A DNA stretch of 64,000 nucleotides from Nocardioides sp. TRM66260-LWL (GTDB taxonomy: Bacteria; Actinomycetota; Actinomycetes; Propionibacteriales; Nocardioidaceae), in the NCBI RefSeq assembly GCF_020075545.1, contig NZ_JAIQZK010000002.1, positions 372,001 through 436,000 on the forward strand, in the 5' to 3' direction. This document shows positions 16,856 to 27,588 of the stretch, piece by piece. The stretch's first letter is position 1, and every line of letters starts with the position of its first letter. The notes under the pieces were generated by a model. It made no database searches. It saw only the letters and a list, made by a program, of their open reading frames with translations, and was not told where the DNA came from. A program made the translations under genes and the position numbers.

Positions 16856-18169
16856 TCAGCGGAGGAATCCTTCGTAGTTGCGCTGCTGGAGCTGGCTCTC
16901 GACCTGCTTCACGGTGTCGAGCGCGACGCCGACCATGATCAGGATGGACGTGCCGCCGAACGGGAAGTTCTGGTTGGCGCCGACCAGCACGAGCGCGATG
17001 AGCGGGATCAGGGCGATGATGCCGAGGTAGAGCGATCCGGGCAGCGTGATGCGGGACAGGACGTAGGACAGGTAGTCCTCGGTCGGCTTGCCCGCCCGGA
17101 TCCCGGGGATGAAGCCGCCGTACTTCTTCATGTTGTCGGCCACCTCTTGCGGGTTGAAGGTGATCGAGACGTAGAAGTAGGAGAAGAACACGATCAGCAG
17201 GAAGAACGCGATCATGTAGAGCGGGTGGTCTCCCCGCACGAAGTAGCGGCTGATCCAGTCGACCCAGCCGGGAGGGTTCGTCGAGCTCTGGTTGAACTGC
17301 ACCGCCATGGCCGGCAGGTACAGCAGCGAGCTGGCGAAGATGACCGGGATGACGCCGGCCTGGTTGACCTTGAGCGGGATGTAGGTCGACGAGCCGCCGA
17401 ACATGCGGCGCCCGACCATCCGGCGCGCGTACTGCACGGGGATGCGGCGCTGCGCCTGCTCGATGAAGATGACGGCGCCGATGATCACCAGGCCGATGGC
17501 CACGACGATCGCGAAGGTCCACCAGCCCTCCTGCTGCGCGACCTGCCACATGGCCGCCGGGAAGGTCGCGACGACCTGCGTGAAGATCAGCAGGGACATG
17601 CCGTTGCCGATGCCGCGCTCGGTGATGAGCTCGCCGAGCCACATGATCACCGCGGTGCCGGCCGTCATGGTGATGACCATGACGAGGAAGGTGCCCGTGC
17701 CCTCGTCGTGCAGCAGCGGCTTGTCGCAGCCCTGCAGCAGGCGTCCGGGGACGCGCGCGAGCGCCACGATGCCGGTGGCCTGCAGGAGCGCGAGGCCGAG
17801 GGTGAGGTAGCGGGTGTACTGGGTGATCTTGGTCTGACCCGCCTGGCCCTCCTCCTTCAGCGCCTCGAGTCGCGGGATCACCACGACGAGCAGCTGCAGG
17901 ATGATGCTGGCGGTGATGTACGGCATGATGCCGAGCGCGAAGATCGTGAGCTGGAGCAGAGCTCCGCCGGAGAACAGGTTGACCAGGTTGTACAGCCCGG
18001 CGTTCTCCCCCGATCGCGTGATGTCGAGGCACGCCTGGACGTTGCCGACGTTGACGCCGGGCGCGGGGATCTGCGAGCCCGCCCGGAAGATCACGATGAT
18101 CAGGAGGACGAACAACAGCTTCTTGCGCAGGTCCGGCGTCCGGAAAGCGTTGGCGAAGGCGCCTAGCAC
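16856..18169 (-). CDS. secY: Protein translocase subunit SecY
   Basis: Core channel of the Sec translocon in the cytoplasmic membrane; ten transmembrane segments expected in 437 residues. Conserved: [20 protein letters not shown] start, the plug region following helix 1, and [17 protein letters not shown] before the last helices. GTG at 18169 matches the family N-terminus. Separated from rplO by 159 bases containing a strong hairpin, so it probably has its own promoter. Confidence 0.98.
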   Translation of the reverse strand: MLGAFANAFRTPDLRKKLLFVLLIIVIFRAGSQIPAPGVNVGNVQACLDITRSGENAGLYNLVNLFSGGALLQLTIFALGIMPYITASIILQLLVVVIPRLEALKEEGQAGQTKITQYTRYLTLGLALLQATGIVALARVPGRLLQGCDKPLLHDEGTGTFLVMVITMTAGTAVIMWLGELITERGIGNGMSLLIFTQVVATFPAAMWQVAQQEGWWTFAIVVAIGLVIIGAVIFIEQAQRRIPVQYARRMVGRRMFGGSSTYIPLKVNQAGVIPVIFASSLLYLPAMAVQFNQSSTNPPGWVDWISRYFVRGDHPLYMIAFFLLIVFFSYFYVSITFNPQEVADNMKKYGGFIPGIRAGKPTEDYLSYVLSRITLPGSLYLGIIALIPLIALVLVGANQNFPFGGTSILIMVGVALDTVKQVESQLQQRNYEGFLR

Positions 18170-18261
18170 GAGCAGATCCTCTTCCTCACACGGTGAACGG
18201 CTCCCCGGTGGCGGGTCCGGTCGGGAGCCTCGGGAAGCCTAACAGCAGCGACGACGACGAA

Positions 18262-18302
18262 GGGCGCGGGAGTCCCGCCTCGGAGGCGGCGCTCCCGCGC
18301 CC
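18262..18302 (-). terminator. Strong two-tier terminator between rplO and secY
   Basis: GGGCGCGGGAG (18262-18272) pairs perfectly with CTCCCGCGCCC (18292-18302), with an inner GCCTC/GAGGC stem. It follows the rplO stop and would end the spc section before secY-adk-map. Confidence 0.7.
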
Positions 18303-18317
18303 TGCGCACGTGGTTCG

Positions 18318-18335
18318 GGTCTGACGTGTCAGACC
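18318..18335. repeat. Palindrome overlapping the rplO stop codon
   Basis: GGTCTGAC-GT-GTCAGACC, perfect 8-bp arms spanning the last two sense codons and the stop of rplO. As RNA it would fold just upstream of the main terminator; as DNA it is a symmetric protein-binding-like site. Confidence 0.4.
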
Positions 18336-18769
18336 AGGGTGACCGAGCCGCCGGCGGCCTCGATCTTGTCCTTGGCCGAGGCCGACACCGCGTTGGCGGA
18401 GACGTCGACCTTGACCGAGATCTCGCCCTGGGCGAGGACCTTGACGGGCTGGTTCTTGCGGACCGCGCCGCGGGCCACGAGCTCCTCGACGGTGACGGCG
18501 CCGCCCTCGGGGAACAGCTCGCCGATCTTGTCGAGGTTCACGACCTGGAACTCGACCTTGAACGGGTTCTTGAAGCCCTTGAGCTTCGGGAGCCGCATGT
18601 GGATCGGCATCTGGCCACCCTCGAAGGCGACCGGGACCTGGTAGCGGGCCTTGGTTCCCTTGGTACCGCGACCGGCGGTCTTTCCCTTGGAGCCCTCACC
18701 GCGACCCACGCGGGTCTTGGCGGTCTTGGCGCCCGGGGCCGGACGGAGGTTGTGGAGCTTGAGCGTCAT
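18329..18769 (-). CDS. rplO: 50S ribosomal protein L15
   Basis: 146 residues, full length. N-terminal [20 protein letters not shown] and the glycine-rich rRNA-binding arm [17 protein letters not shown] are typical. Its ATG is one base beyond the rpmD stop, giving tight coupling. Last gene before the terminator at 18262-18302. Confidence 0.98.
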   Translation of the reverse strand: MTLKLHNLRPAPGAKTAKTRVGRGEGSKGKTAGRGTKGTKARYQVPVAFEGGQMPIHMRLPKLKGFKNPFKVEFQVVNLDKIGELFPEGGAVTVEELVARGAVRKNQPVKVLAQGEISVKVDVSANAVSASAKDKIEAAGGSVTLV

Positions 18770-18770
18770 G

Positions 18771-18953
18771 TCAGTCGACCTCCTCGACCGTCACGAGGTG
18801 ACGGACGGTGTGGACCATGCCCCGGATCTCGGGCCGGTCCTCCTTGACCACGACGTCGCCGATGCGCTTGAGACCGAGGCTGCGCAGGGTCTCGCGCTGG
18901 TTGGCCTTGCGACCGATCGACGACTTCATCTGCTGGACCTTGAGCTGAGCCAT
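18771..18953 (-). CDS. rpmD: 50S ribosomal protein L30
   Basis: 60 residues, standard size; [20 protein letters not shown] and [10 protein letters not shown] are conserved. The ATG at 18953 overlaps the rpsE stop by one base (TGATG), which decides the start. Confidence 0.97.
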   Translation of the reverse strand: MAQLKVQQMKSSIGRKANQRETLRSLGLKRIGDVVVKEDRPEIRGMVHTVRHLVTVEEVD

Positions 18954-19564
18954 CAGGAGGTCACCTCCGCAGCAGCCGCCGGGACCTCGGCACGGGCCTT
19001 GAGCAGCGCCGCCGGGGCGACGTCCTCGACCGGCAGGCCGCGGCGCGCGGCGACGGCCTCGGGCTGCTCGAGGAGCCGGAGCGCCTCGACCGTGGCGTGC
19101 ACGATGTTGATCTGGTTCGACGAGCCGAGCGACTTGCTCAGGATGTCGTGGATGCCGGCGCACTCCAGGACGGCGCGCACCGGGCCACCCGCGATCACGC
19201 CGGTACCGGGAGACGCGGGGCGCAGGAAGACCACGCCGGCCGCCTTCTCACCCTGGACCGGGTGCGGGATGGTGCCCTGGATGCGGGGCACGCGGAAGAA
19301 GTGCTTCTTGGCCTCCTCGACGCCCTTGGCGATCGCCGCGGGCACCTCCTTGGCCTTGCCGTAGCCGACACCGACGAGTCCGTCGCCGTCACCGACGACC
19401 ACGAGGGCGGTGAAGCTGAAGCGACGACCGCCCTTCACGACCTTGGCGACGCGGTTGATCGCAACGACCCGCTCGATGTAGGCGGTCTTGTCCGCACCCT
19501 GGTTGCGACCGTTGTCGCGACCACGGCGCTCGCCACCGCGCTGTCCGCGCTGGGCTCCGCTCAT
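18953..19564 (-). CDS. rpsE: 30S ribosomal protein S5
   Basis: 203 residues. Double-stranded RNA-binding fold (about 25-90, [20 protein letters not shown]) and the C-terminal domain with [13 protein letters not shown]; involved in decoding accuracy. Unlike the E. coli protein it has an Arg/Gly-rich N-terminal extension and an Ala/Glu-rich tail, as in other actinobacteria. Confidence 0.98.
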   Translation of the reverse strand: MSGAQRGQRGGERRGRDNGRNQGADKTAYIERVVAINRVAKVVKGGRRFSFTALVVVGDGDGLVGVGYGKAKEVPAAIAKGVEEAKKHFFRVPRIQGTIPHPVQGEKAAGVVFLRPASPGTGVIAGGPVRAVLECAGIHDILSKSLGSSNQINIVHATVEALRLLEQPEAVAARRGLPVEDVAPAALLKARAEVPAAAAEVTS

Positions 19565-19601
19565 GAGACTGTTCCTCTTCTCTCTTCTGCAGCTCTTGCG
19601 A

Positions 19602-19985
19602 TCAGAAGCTCAGGCCGCCCGCGCGGGCGCCGTCGGCCAGGGCCGCGACGCGACCGTGGTACTTGTTGCCGGCCCGGTCGAAGACGACCGACTCGACGCC
19701 CTGCTCCTTGGCCCGTGCGGCGACGAGCTCGCCGACGCGCTTGGCCTTGGCGGTCTTGTCGCCCTCGGTGCCGCGCAGGTCGGCCTCCATGGTGGAGGCG
19801 GAGACCAGCGTCTTGCCGACGAGGTCGTCGACGACCTGGGCGGTGATGTGCTTGGTGGACCGGGTGACGACCAGGCGCGGACGCTCGGCGGTGCCGGAGA
19901 TCTTCTTGCGACCCCGGGCCTGACGACGCAGGCGCGAGCGGACGCGAGCCGCGGTGTGCTTGTTGTTCGACAGCGAGATGGCCAT
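19602..19985 (-). CDS. rplR: 50S ribosomal protein L18
   Basis: 127 residues; 5S rRNA-binding protein. Conserved [20 protein letters not shown] and the C-terminal [23 protein letters not shown] at 19985 overlaps the rplF stop (TGATG); the GTG one codon upstream is less likely. Confidence 0.97.
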   Translation of the reverse strand: MAISLSNNKHTAARVRSRLRRQARGRKKISGTAERPRLVVTRSTKHITAQVVDDLVGKTLVSASTMEADLRGTEGDKTAKAKRVGELVAARAKEQGVESVVFDRAGNKYHGRVAALADGARAGGLSF

Positions 19986-20524
19986 CACTTACCAGCCTTT
20001 CCGACCTTCTTGCGAACGACCTCGCCCGCGTAGCGGACGCCCTTGCCCTTGTAGGGCTCGGGCTTGCGCAGCTTGCGGATGTTCGCGGCGACCTCGCCGA
20101 CGAGCTGCTTGTCGATGCCCTGGACCCCGAACTTGGTGGGGGTCTCGACCGCGAAGGTGATGCCCTCGGGGGCGTTGACGACGACGGGGTGCGAGAAGCC
20201 GAGCTGGAACTCCAGCTGGGTGGGGCTCTTGGACAGGACGCGGTAGCCGACGCCCACGATCTCGAGCTTCTTCTCGTAGCCGTCGGTGACGCCGACGACC
20301 ATGTTGTTGACCAGGGTGCGGGTCAGGCCGTGGAGCGACTTGCTGATCCGCTCGTCGTCGGGGCGCTTGACCTCGAGCACGCCCTCGGCCTGCTCGACGG
20401 TGATCGGCGCGGCGACGGTGTGGCTCAGGGTGCCCTTCGGGCCCTTGACCGTGACGGTGGCGCCGACGATGTCGACGTTCACGCCGGACGGGACCGGGAC
20501 GGGGAGCTTGCCAATGCGCGACAT
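19985..20524 (-). CDS. rplF: 50S ribosomal protein L6
   Basis: 179 residues; two duplicated alpha/beta domains near the sarcin-ricin loop. [15 protein letters not shown] start and the C-terminal [20 protein letters not shown] signature are intact. It follows rpsH after 25 bases. Confidence 0.98.
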   Translation of the reverse strand: MSRIGKLPVPVPSGVNVDIVGATVTVKGPKGTLSHTVAAPITVEQAEGVLEVKRPDDERISKSLHGLTRTLVNNMVVGVTDGYEKKLEIVGVGYRVLSKSPTQLEFQLGFSHPVVVNAPEGITFAVETPTKFGVQGIDKQLVGEVAANIRKLRKPEPYKGKGVRYAGEVVRKKVGKAGK

Positions 20525-20549
20525 TACTCGTTCTCCTCTCGGTCTCTCG

Positions 20550-20957
20550 TCACCAGACGTAGGCGAGGACTTCCCCACCCACGCCCTTCTGGTTGGCCTG
20601 GCGGTCGGTGAGCAGGCCCTGGCTGGTCGAGATGATCGCGACGCCGAGGCCGCCGAGCACCTTCGGGAGGCCGGTGTGCTTGGCGTACACGCGCAGGCCG
20701 GGCTTGCTGATGCGGCGGACGCCGGCGATCGAGCGCTCACGGTTGCGGCCGTACTTGAGGGTGATGGTGAGCGTCTTGCCCACCTGGCCCTCGGCCGGCT
20801 CGGCGACCGCGAAGGAGGTGATGTAGCCCTCCTGCTGGAGGATCTCGGCGACGCCCTGCTTGAGCTTGCTGTAGGGCATCGACACCGAGTCGTGGTACGC
20901 CTGGTTGGCGTTGCGCAGACGCGTGAGCATGTCTGCGATCGGGTCAGTCATCGTCAT
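20550..20957 (-). CDS. rpsH: 30S ribosomal protein S8
   Basis: 135 residues; binds the 16S central domain and is the translational repressor of the spc operon in E. coli. [17 protein letters not shown] start and the C-terminal [20 protein letters not shown] are canonical. Two ATGs are two codons apart (20957, 20951); the first matches actinobacterial MTMTDP starts. Confidence 0.97.
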   Translation of the reverse strand: MTMTDPIADMLTRLRNANQAYHDSVSMPYSKLKQGVAEILQQEGYITSFAVAEPAEGQVGKTLTITLKYGRNRERSIAGVRRISKPGLRVYAKHTGLPKVLGGLGVAIISTSQGLLTDRQANQKGVGGEVLAYVW

Positions 20958-21033
20958 GAGTGGGTGTTCTCTCTCTTCTGCGGTTTCACCTCGCGCGCGG
21001 CGAGGGACCTTCAGCGGTTGGAATCGGGGCGGG

Positions 21034-21219
21034 TCACCAGCTGGACTTGGTGACGCCGGGCAGCTCTCCGCGGTGCGCCATCTCGCGCAGGCAGATGCGG
21101 CACAGGCCGAACTTGCGGTAGACGGCCTTCGGCCGGCCGCAGCGCTGGCAGCGGGTGTAGGCACGCACCGCGTACTTCGGCTTGCGCGCGGCCTTCACCT
21201 TCAGAGCGGTCTTCGCCAT
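21034..21219 (-). CDS. rpsZ: 30S ribosomal protein S14, zinc type (uS14 type Z)
   Basis: 61 residues, the short zinc-binding form with Cys24, Cys27, Cys40 and Cys43 ([16 protein letters not shown]). A longer zinc-free S14 paralogue, common in actinobacteria and induced by zinc shortage, is not in this window. It begins one base after the rplE stop. Confidence 0.97.
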   Translation of the reverse strand: MAKTALKVKAARKPKYAVRAYTRCQRCGRPKAVYRKFGLCRICLREMAHRGELPGVTKSSW

Positions 21220-21220
21220 G

Positions 21221-21790
21221 TCAGTTCTCCTTGAACGGGAAGCCGAGCTGCTTGAGCAGCGCGCGGCCCTGGGCGTCGGTGGTGGCCGTGGTGACGACCG
21301 TGATGTCCATGCCGCGCGAGCGGTCGATGCGGTCCTGGTCGATCTCGTGGAACATGACCTGCTCGGTCAGACCGAACGTGTAGTTGCCGCGCCCGTCGAA
21401 CTGGTTCGGGTTGAGACCGCGGAAGTCGCGGATGCGGGGCAGCGCCAGCGAGAGCAGGCGGTCGAGGAACTCCCACATGCGGTCGCCGCGCAGCGTGACG
21501 TGCGCGCCGATCGGCATGCCCTCGCGGAGCTTGAACTGCGCGATCGACTTGCGGGCCTTGGTGACCATCGGCTTCTGGCCGGTGATCGCCGTGAGGTCCT
21601 TGATCGCGCCCTCGATCAGCTTGGAGTCGCGGGCCGCCTCGCCGACGCCCATGTTGACGACGATCTTCGTCAGGCCGGGGACCTGCATGACGTTGGCGAT
21701 CTCGAACTCCGACTTCAGCGCGGGGAGGATCTCCTCGCGGTAGCGGGTCTTGAGCCGCGGCGTCGGGACGGAGGTCTGGGTCTCGGTCAT
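21221..21790 (-). CDS. rplE: 50S ribosomal protein L5
   Basis: 189 residues; 5S rRNA-binding protein that contacts P-site tRNA. Conserved [14 protein letters not shown] and the [21 protein letters not shown] region. ATG at 21790 overlaps the rplX stop (TGATG). Confidence 0.98.
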   Translation of the reverse strand: MTETQTSVPTPRLKTRYREEILPALKSEFEIANVMQVPGLTKIVVNMGVGEAARDSKLIEGAIKDLTAITGQKPMVTKARKSIAQFKLREGMPIGAHVTLRGDRMWEFLDRLLSLALPRIRDFRGLNPNQFDGRGNYTFGLTEQVMFHEIDQDRIDRSRGMDITVVTTATTDAQGRALLKQLGFPFKEN

Positions 21791-22155
21791 CAGATGTCCT
21801 TACCGGTCTTGCGGGAGATGCGGACGCTGCGCTCCGCGGTGTACTCCGAGCCGTCGGGGCGACGCTTGGTGACCTGCTCGCGGCGGAAGCCGATGCGGGT
21901 CGTGCCGCCACCCTCGACGAGCATCACGTTCGAGACGTGGATCGGGGCCTCGGTGGTGATGATGCCGCCGGTGTTGCCCTGGCCCTGGTTGACGACCTTG
22001 GTGTGCTTCTTGACGCGGTTGACGCCCTCGACGATCACGCGCTGCTCGGCACGCAGGACCGAGATGACCTTGCCCTCGGCGCCCTTGTCCTTGCCGGCGA
22101 TGACCTTGACGGTGTCACCCTTCTTGATGTTCACCGACGGGTTCCTCTTCGACAT
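21790..22155 (-). CDS. rplX: 50S ribosomal protein L24
   Basis: 121 residues; assembly-initiator protein with an N-terminal KOW motif ([21 protein letters not shown], here split for length: [16 protein letters not shown] then AEGKV). ATG at 22155 overlaps the rplN stop (TGATG); the preceding GTG is less likely. The C-terminal tail is longer than in E. coli. Confidence 0.97.
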   Translation of the reverse strand: MSKRNPSVNIKKGDTVKVIAGKDKGAEGKVISVLRAEQRVIVEGVNRVKKHTKVVNQGQGNTGGIITTEAPIHVSNVMLVEGGGTTRIGFRREQVTKRRPDGSEYTAERSVRISRKTGKDI

Positions 22156-22523
22156 CACAGCACCTCCGGGGCGAGCGAGATGATCTTCATGAACTTCTTC
22201 TCGCGCAGCTCGCGACCCACGGGGCCGAAGATGCGGGTGCCGCGCGGCTCGCCGTCGTTCTTGAGGATCACCGCGGCGTTCTCGTCGAAGCGGATGTACG
22301 AGCCGTCCGGCCGACGGCGCTCCTTGACGGTGCGCACGACGACGGCCTTGACGACGTCACCCTTCTTGACGTTGCCGCCGGGGATCGCGTCCTTCACGGT
22401 GGCGACGATGACGTCGCCGATGCCGGCGTAGCGCCGACCCGAGCCACCGAGCACGCGGATGCAGAGGATCTCCTTCGCACCGGTGTTGTCGGCGACCTTG
22501 AGTCGCGACTCCTGCTGGATCAT
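22155..22523 (-). CDS. rplN: 50S ribosomal protein L14
   Basis: 122 residues, full length; subunit-interface protein and docking site of silencing factor Rsf[19 protein letters not shown] start; AGGAG lies upstream of the ATG. First gene of the spc section, separated from rpsQ by 140 bases containing two hairpins. Confidence 0.98.
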   Translation of the reverse strand: MIQQESRLKVADNTGAKEILCIRVLGGSGRRYAGIGDVIVATVKDAIPGGNVKKGDVVKAVVVRTVKERRRPDGSYIRFDENAAVILKNDGEPRGTRIFGPVGRELREKKFMKIISLAPEVL

Positions 22524-22606
22524 TGAGTTTCTCCTGGTTGTCGAGCTGGTTCTCGTCGCCCTCGCGGGCGGCGAGCCTGGCCGAACTGGTGATGGTCTCC
22601 CCCGCC

Positions 22607-22624
22607 GCCCCGGTGTGCCGGGGC
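22607..22624 (-). terminator. Hairpin 2 at the S10/spc boundary
   Basis: GCCCCGG, loop TGTG, CCGGGGC: perfect 7-bp stem 40 bases downstream of the rpsQ stop on the leftward transcript. Confidence 0.45.
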
Positions 22625-22642
22625 AGCGGAGAGGGTGCTAGC

Positions 22643-22659
22643 GGCGCGGAACCCGCGCC
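22643..22659 (-). terminator. Hairpin 1 at the S10/spc boundary
   Basis: GGCGCGG, loop AAC, CCGCGCC: perfect 7-bp stem 4 bases after the rpsQ stop. With hairpin 2 it marks where the S10 operon ends and the spc operon begins in E. coli. Confidence 0.5.
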
Positions 22660-22663
22660 AGGG

Positions 22664-22945
22664 TCACTTCGCCTTCTCGACGATGGAGACGACGCGCCAG
22701 CGCTTGGTGGCCGACAGCGGACGGGTCTCCATGATCAGGACCCGGTCGCCGATGCCGCACTCGTTCTGCTCGTCGTGCGCCTTGAGCCGGCTGGTGCGGC
22801 GCAGGACCTTGCCGTACAGCGGGTGCTTGACGCGGTCCTCGACCGTGACGACCACGGTCTTGTCCATCTTGTCGCTGACGACCAGACCCTCGCGGGTCTT
22901 GCGGGCGTTGCGCTCCTCGGTGGTGGCCTCGGCCTGCTCGCTCAT
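22664..22945 (-). CDS. rpsQ: 30S ribosomal protein S17
   Basis: 93 residues; OB-fold primary rRNA-binding protein. Conserved [20 protein letters not shown] and [20 protein letters not shown]. Its ATG overlaps the rpmC stop (ATGA). Last gene of the S10 section. Confidence 0.98.
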   Translation of the reverse strand: MSEQAEATTEERNARKTREGLVVSDKMDKTVVVTVEDRVKHPLYGKVLRRTSRLKAHDEQNECGIGDRVLIMETRPLSATKRWRVVSIVEKAK

Positions 22946-23187
22946 GCGGCACCGTCCTCGTTGCTCTGGCCCGGCGCCACGCGGATGCCGAGCTCGCGCT
23001 CGCGCACCACGGTGTAGATCCGGGCGATGTCCTTCTTGACCGAGCCGAGTCGGCCGTGGCTCTCCAGCTGGCCGGTGGCGGCCTGGAAGCGGAGGTTGAA
23101 CAGCTCCTCCTTGGCCTCGCGGAGCTTGGCCTCGAGGTCGACGTCGGTCAGATCGTCGAGCTCGTGGGCGGTCGTACCCTTCGCCAT
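22942..23187 (-). CDS. rpmC: 50S ribosomal protein L29
   Basis: 81 residues; helical hairpin protein at the polypeptide exit tunnel. Conserved [22 protein letters not shown]-terminal extension ([12 protein letters not shown]) is longer than in E. coli. ATG at 23187 overlaps the rplP stop (TGATG). Confidence 0.97.
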   Translation of the reverse strand: MAKGTTAHELDDLTDVDLEAKLREAKEELFNLRFQAATGQLESHGRLGSVKKDIARIYTVVRERELGIRVAPGQSNEDGAA

Positions 23188-23606
23188 CAGAACTCGCCAG
23201 CCTCTCGGGAGATGAACCGGCACTTCATGGGGAGCTTGTGGATCGCGCGGCGCATGGCCTCGCGGGCGACGTCCTCGGGGACGCCGGAGAGCTCGAACAT
23301 GACACGGCCGGGCTTGACGTTCGCGACCCACCACTCCGGCGAGCCCTTGCCGGAGCCCATGCGGGTCTCGGCGGGCTTCTTCGTGAGCGGACGGTCCGGG
23401 TAGATGTTGATCCAGACCTTGCCGCCACGCTTGATGTGACGGGTCATCGCGATACGAGCCGACTCGATCTGTCGGTTGGTCACGTAGTGACCCTCGATCG
23501 CCTGGATGCCGAAGTCGCCGAAGGCGAGCGTGGTGCCGCCCTTGGCCGCACCGGTGCGCTTCGGGTGGTGCTGCTTGCGGTGCTTGACGCGACGAGGCAT
23601 CAGCAT
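23187..23606 (-). CDS. rplP: 50S ribosomal protein L16
   Basis: 139 residues; lies near the A-site tRNA elbow. [20 protein letters not shown] start and the [20 protein letters not shown] signature are present. It begins 3 bases after the rpsC stop. Confidence 0.98.
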   Translation of the reverse strand: MLMPRRVKHRKQHHPKRTGAAKGGTTLAFGDFGIQAIEGHYVTNRQIESARIAMTRHIKRGGKVWINIYPDRPLTKKPAETRMGSGKGSPEWWVANVKPGRVMFELSGVPEDVAREAMRRAIHKLPMKCRFISREAGEF

Positions 23607-23608
23607 GG

Positions 23609-24436
23609 TCAGGCCTCCGATCCTGCGGTGTTCTCAGCGGGAGCCGCGGCGGTGGCCTCGGCCGGAGCCTCGGTGCCCTCGGGGCGCTCGCCGCGAGCCG
23701 GACGGTCGCCGCGCGAGGAGCGACCGGGACGCTCGCCGCCACGCGTCGGGCGACCGGAGCGTCCGGGAACGCCGGCGCGGGCCGCGGCCTGGGCCTGGCG
23801 CTCGGCACGGGTGCCGGCGACCTCGCCCTTGTAGATCCAGACCTTCACGCCGATGCGGCCGAAGGTGGTCTTGGCCTCGTAGAAGCCGTAGTCGATGTCG
23901 GCGCGGAGGGTGTGCAGGGGCACGCGGCCCTCGCGGTAGAACTCCGTGCGCGACATCTCGGCGCCGTTGAGGCGACCCGAGCACTGGATCCGGATGCCCT
24001 TGGCACCCGAGCGCATCGTGGTCTGCATCGCCTTGCGCATGGCGCGGCGGAACTGCACGCGACCCGCGAGCTGCTCGGCGACGCCCTGGGCGACGAGCTG
24101 CGCGTCGACCTCGGGGCTCTTGACCTCGAGGATGTTCAGCTGCACCTGCTTGCCGGTGAGCTTCTCGAGCTCGCCGCGGATGCGGTCGGCCTCGGCGCCG
24201 CGGCGACCAATGACGATGCCCGGGCGCGCCGTGTGGATGTCCACGCGGACGCGGTCACGGGTGCGCTCGATCTCGACCTTGGAGATGCCGGCCCGCTCCA
24301 TGCCCTTGGAGAGCAGCTTGCGGATCGCGACGTCCTCGCCGACGTAGGACTTGTACAGCTTGTCGGCGTACCACCGCGACTTGTGGTCGGTGGAGATGCC
24401 CAGACGGAAGCCGTTCGGGTTGATCTTCTGGCCCAT
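23609..24436 (-). CDS. rpsC: 30S ribosomal protein S3
   Basis: 275 residues. Canonical S3 through about residue 215: [22 protein letters not shown] domain with [12 protein letters not shown], and [14 protein letters not shown]. The remaining about 60 residues are an Arg/Gly/Pro then Ala/Glu-rich low-complexity tail, as in other actinobacteria. Part of the mRNA entry channel. Confidence 0.98.
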   Translation of the reverse strand: MGQKINPNGFRLGISTDHKSRWYADKLYKSYVGEDVAIRKLLSKGMERAGISKVEIERTRDRVRVDIHTARPGIVIGRRGAEADRIRGELEKLTGKQVQLNILEVKSPEVDAQLVAQGVAEQLAGRVQFRRAMRKAMQTTMRSGAKGIRIQCSGRLNGAEMSRTEFYREGRVPLHTLRADIDYGFYEAKTTFGRIGVKVWIYKGEVAGTRAERQAQAAARAGVPGRSGRPTRGGERPGRSSRGDRPARGERPEGTEAPAEATAAAPAENTAGSEA

Positions 24437-24861
24437 CAGGCGCCCTTCCCCTTCTTCGCGGCCACGACGGAGGCCGGCTGGACCGCCAGCGTGATGTGGC
24501 TGGTGCGCTTGTTGATCCGCGCGGCGCGGCCCTGGGCCCGCGGGCGGAACCGCTTCATCGTCGGACCCTCGTCGACCATCGCGACGCTGACGACGAGGTC
24601 GTCGCGGCTCAGGCCCTCGGTGGTCTCGGCGTTGGCGATCGCGCTCTCGAGGATCTTGTAGACCGTCTCGGACGCGGCCTGCGGCGCGAACTGGAGGATG
24701 GCGAGGGCGTCGGCCACCGGGAGGCCCCGGACCAGGTCGACGACACGGCGCGCCTTCATCGGCGTGATGCGGACGAAGCGCGCGGAGGCGAACGCACCCG
24801 GCTGGTCGCCGAGCAGCGACTCGCGGCGGGCGCTGACGCGCTGACGCTCGGTGGTGCTCAT
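24436..24861 (-). CDS. rplV: 50S ribosomal protein L22
   Basis: 141 residues; its beta-hairpin lines the exit tunnel ([20 protein letters not shown]). An N-terminal extension of about 25 residues precedes [23 protein letters not shown] at 24861 overlaps the rpsS stop (ATGA). Confidence 0.97.
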   Translation of the reverse strand: MSTTERQRVSARRESLLGDQPGAFASARFVRITPMKARRVVDLVRGLPVADALAILQFAPQAASETVYKILESAIANAETTEGLSRDDLVVSVAMVDEGPTMKRFRPRAQGRAARINKRTSHITLAVQPASVVAAKKGKGA

Positions 24862-25139
24862 CGACGACGTCCCTTCCGGTCTTCCTTGACGTGACCGCGG
24901 TAGGTGCGGGTCGGGGCGAACTCGCCCAGCTTGTGGCCGACCATGGAGTCGGACACGAAGACCGGGACGTGCTTGCGACCGTCGTGCACGGCGATCGTGT
25001 GACCGATCATGTCCGGCACGATCATCGAGCGGCGCGACCAGGTCTTGATGACGTTGTGGGTGCCCTTCTCGTTCTCCGCGTCCACCTTCTTCTGCAGGTG
25101 GTCGTCGACGAAGGGGCCCTTCTTCAGGCTGCGAGGCAT
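24858..25139 (-). CDS. rpsS: 30S ribosomal protein S19
   Basis: 93 residues; head protein that pairs with S13. [20 protein letters not shown] and [20 protein letters not shown] are canonical. ATG overlaps the rplB stop. Confidence 0.98.
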   Translation of the reverse strand: MPRSLKKGPFVDDHLQKKVDAENEKGTHNVIKTWSRRSMIVPDMIGHTIAVHDGRKHVPVFVSDSMVGHKLGEFAPTRTYRGHVKEDRKGRRR

Positions 25140-25975
25140 TACTTACGGCCCTTTCCGGACTTGCGGCGACGGATGATCTGGGCGTCCGAGGCCTTGCGCT
25201 TGCGCGTACGGCCCTCGGGCTTGCCCCACGGCGAGACCGGGTGGCGACCACCGGAGGTCTTGCCCTCTCCACCACCGTGCGGGTGGTCGACCGGGTTCAT
25301 GACGACACCGCGGACGGTCGGGCGCTTGCCCTTCCAGCGCATTCGGCCGGCCTTGCCCCAGTTGATGTTCGACTGCTCGGCGTTGCCGACCTCGCCGATC
25401 GTGGCGCGGCAGCGCACGTCGACGAAGCGCATCTCGCCCGAGGGGAGACGCAGCGTGGCGCGCGCGCCCTCACGGGCGACGAGCTGGGCGCTGTTGCCGG
25501 CCGAGCGGGCCAGCTTGGCGCCGCCGCCCGGACGCAGCTCCACGCAGTGGATCGTGGTGCCGACCGGGATGTTGCGCAGCGGCAGGTTGTTGCCGACCTT
25601 GATGTCGGCGCCCACGCCGGACTCCACCGGGGTGCCCTGGGTGAGGCCCTTGGGCGCCACGATGTAGCGCTTCTCGCCGTCGGCGTAGTGCAGCAGCGCG
25701 ATGCGGGCGGTGCGGTTGGGGTCGTACTCGATGTGAGCGACCTTGGCCGGCACGCCGTCCTTGTCGTAGCGACGGAAGTCGATGATGCGGTAGGCCCGCT
25801 TGTGGCCACCACCCTGGTGACGGGTGGTGATGCGGCCCTGGTTGTTGCGACCGCCCTTCTTGGGCAGCGGCACCGTCAGCGACTTCTCCGGCGTGGTGCG
25901 CGTGATCTCGACGAAGTCGGCGACCGACGCGCCACGACGACCGGGCGTCGTCGGCTTGTACTTGCGGATAGCCAT
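25139..25975 (-). CDS. rplB: 50S ribosomal protein L2
   Basis: 278 residues; peptidyl-transferase-proximal protein needed for subunit association. [18 protein letters not shown] start and the C-terminal [19 protein letters not shown], containing the conserved His near the active site, are intact. Confidence 0.98.
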   Translation of the reverse strand: MAIRKYKPTTPGRRGASVADFVEITRTTPEKSLTVPLPKKGGRNNQGRITTRHQGGGHKRAYRIIDFRRYDKDGVPAKVAHIEYDPNRTARIALLHYADGEKRYIVAPKGLTQGTPVESGVGADIKVGNNLPLRNIPVGTTIHCVELRPGGGAKLARSAGNSAQLVAREGARATLRLPSGEMRFVDVRCRATIGEVGNAEQSNINWGKAGRMRWKGKRPTVRGVVMNPVDHPHGGGEGKTSGGRHPVSPWGKPEGRTRKRKASDAQIIRRRKSGKGRK

Positions 25976-25999
25976 CAGTTCAGTCCTCTACTCGCCCGG

Positions 26000-26305
26000 T
26001 CAGGAGACCGGACCTCCGAAGATGTCGATGCGGTCACCGTCGGCCAGGCTGACGATCGCGCGCTTGGTGTCCTTGCGCTTGCCGATGCCGTTGCGGGTGC
26101 GGCGGGCCTTGCCCTGACGGTTCAGCGTGTTCACCGAGGTGACCTTGACGCCGAAGATCTTCTCGACCGCGATCTTGATCTCGGTCTTGTTCGCGTCGGG
26201 GCGCACGATGAACGTGTACTTGTTGGCGTCGAGGAGGCCGTAGCTCTTCTCCGACACCACCGGCGCGAGCAGGACGTCGCGGTGGTCCTTGTGCAGGGTG
26301 CTCAC
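26000..26305 (-). CDS. rplW: 50S ribosomal protein L23
   Basis: 101 residues; exit-tunnel protein and docking site for trigger factor and [23 protein letters not shown] and the tunnel loop [20 protein letters not shown] are typical. ATG overlaps the rplD stop (4 bases). Confidence 0.98.
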   Translation of the reverse strand: MSTLHKDHRDVLLAPVVSEKSYGLLDANKYTFIVRPDANKTEIKIAVEKIFGVKVTSVNTLNRQGKARRTRNGIGKRKDTKRAIVSLADGDRIDIFGGPVS

Positions 26306-26913
26306 TGGGCGGCCTCCTTGCTGCTCACGAACGCGTCGAACGCGCCCTTGCTGAAGACGACGTCGTCGGCGGCGAGCACGTCGTAGGTGTTGACCTGGTC
26401 GACGGCGACGAGGTGCACCTGCGGCGCGTTGCGCAGCGACAGCCAGGTGACGACGTCGGAGCGCTCGAGCACGACGAGGAAGTTCGCGCGGTCCGCGACG
26501 AGGGTCGCGAGCGACGCGAGCGCGGCCTTGGTCGACGGGGTCTCGCCCTCGACGAGGCCCTCGACGACGTGGATGCGGCCGTTGCGGGCCCGGTCGGAGA
26601 GGGCGCCACGGAGCGCGGCGGCCTTCATCTTCTTGGGGGTGCGCTGGCTGTAGTCGCGCGGCTGCGGGCCGTGGACGGTGCCACCGCCGGCGAACTGCGG
26701 GGCGCGGGTCGAGCCCTGACGAGCCCGGCCGGTGCCCTTCTGCTTGTAGGGCTTCTTGCCACCGCCGCGGACCTCGCCGCGGGTCTTGGTGGCGTGCGTG
26801 CCCTGGCGGGCCGCGGCCTGCTGGGCCACGACGACCTGGTGGATCAGCGGGACGTTGACCTTCGCGTCGAAGATCTCCGCGGGCAGGTCGACCTTGACGG
26901 TCTGGACAGCCAT
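26302..26913 (-). CDS. rplD: 50S ribosomal protein L4
   Basis: 203 residues; its extended loop (about 45-95, [20 protein letters not shown]) lines the tunnel. In E. coli L4 also represses the S10 operon through its mRNA leader. 2 bases downstream of rplC. Confidence 0.98.
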   Translation of the reverse strand: MAVQTVKVDLPAEIFDAKVNVPLIHQVVVAQQAAARQGTHATKTRGEVRGGGKKPYKQKGTGRARQGSTRAPQFAGGGTVHGPQPRDYSQRTPKKMKAAALRGALSDRARNGRIHVVEGLVEGETPSTKAALASLATLVADRANFLVVLERSDVVTWLSLRNAPQVHLVAVDQVNTYDVLAADDVVFSKGAFDAFVSSKEAAQ

Positions 26914-26915
26914 GG

Positions 26916-27578
26916 TCAGGCCTCCTTGCCGGTGAGCTTGGCCGCCGAGCGCAGGACCACGAGACCGCCCTTGGGGCCGGGGACGGCGCCCTTCAGCAGG
27001 ATCAGGCCCTTCTCGGTGTCGACCGCGTGCACGGTGACGTTCTGGGTGGTGACGGTGTCCGTGCCCATGCGGCCGGCCATGCGCACGCCCTTGAACACGC
27101 GACCCGGGGTGGCGCAGGCGCCGATGGAGCCCGGCTTGCGGTGGTTGCGGTGGGCACCGTGGGAGGCCGAGACGCCGGCGAAGCCGTGACGCTTCATCGT
27201 GCCGGCGAAGCCCTTGCCCTTGCTGGTGCCGGTGACGTCGATCTGCTCGCCGGCGGCGAAGGTGTCGACGCCGATCTCCTGGCCGACCGCGTACTCGCCG
27301 GCGACGGCGGTGCGGATCTCGACCAGGTGGCGACGCGGCGTGACGCCGGCCTTGGTGAAGTGGCCGGCCTCCGGCTTGTTGACCTTGCGGGCCTCGATCT
27401 CGCCGAACCCGATCTGCACGGCGTTGTAGCCGTCGACCTCGGGGGTGCGGACCTGGGTGACCACGTTGGTCGCCGCGGCGATCACGGTGACGGGGACGAC
27501 GCGGTTGTTCTCGTCCCAGAGCTGGGTCATGCCGAGCTTGGTGCCCAGCAGCCCCTTCGCGTTGCGTTCGAAAGTCAT
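26916..27578 (-). CDS. rplC: 50S ribosomal protein L3
   Basis: 220 residues; initiates 50S assembly and reaches the peptidyl-transferase centre. [20 protein letters not shown] and the loop [17 protein letters not shown] are conserved. 10 bases after rpsJ. Confidence 0.98.
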   Translation of the reverse strand: MTFERNAKGLLGTKLGMTQLWDENNRVVPVTVIAAATNVVTQVRTPEVDGYNAVQIGFGEIEARKVNKPEAGHFTKAGVTPRRHLVEIRTAVAGEYAVGQEIGVDTFAAGEQIDVTGTSKGKGFAGTMKRHGFAGVSASHGAHRNHRKPGSIGACATPGRVFKGVRMAGRMGTDTVTTQNVTVHAVDTEKGLILLKGAVPGPKGGLVVLRSAAKLTGKEA

Positions 27579-27588
27579 GTCTCCAGCC

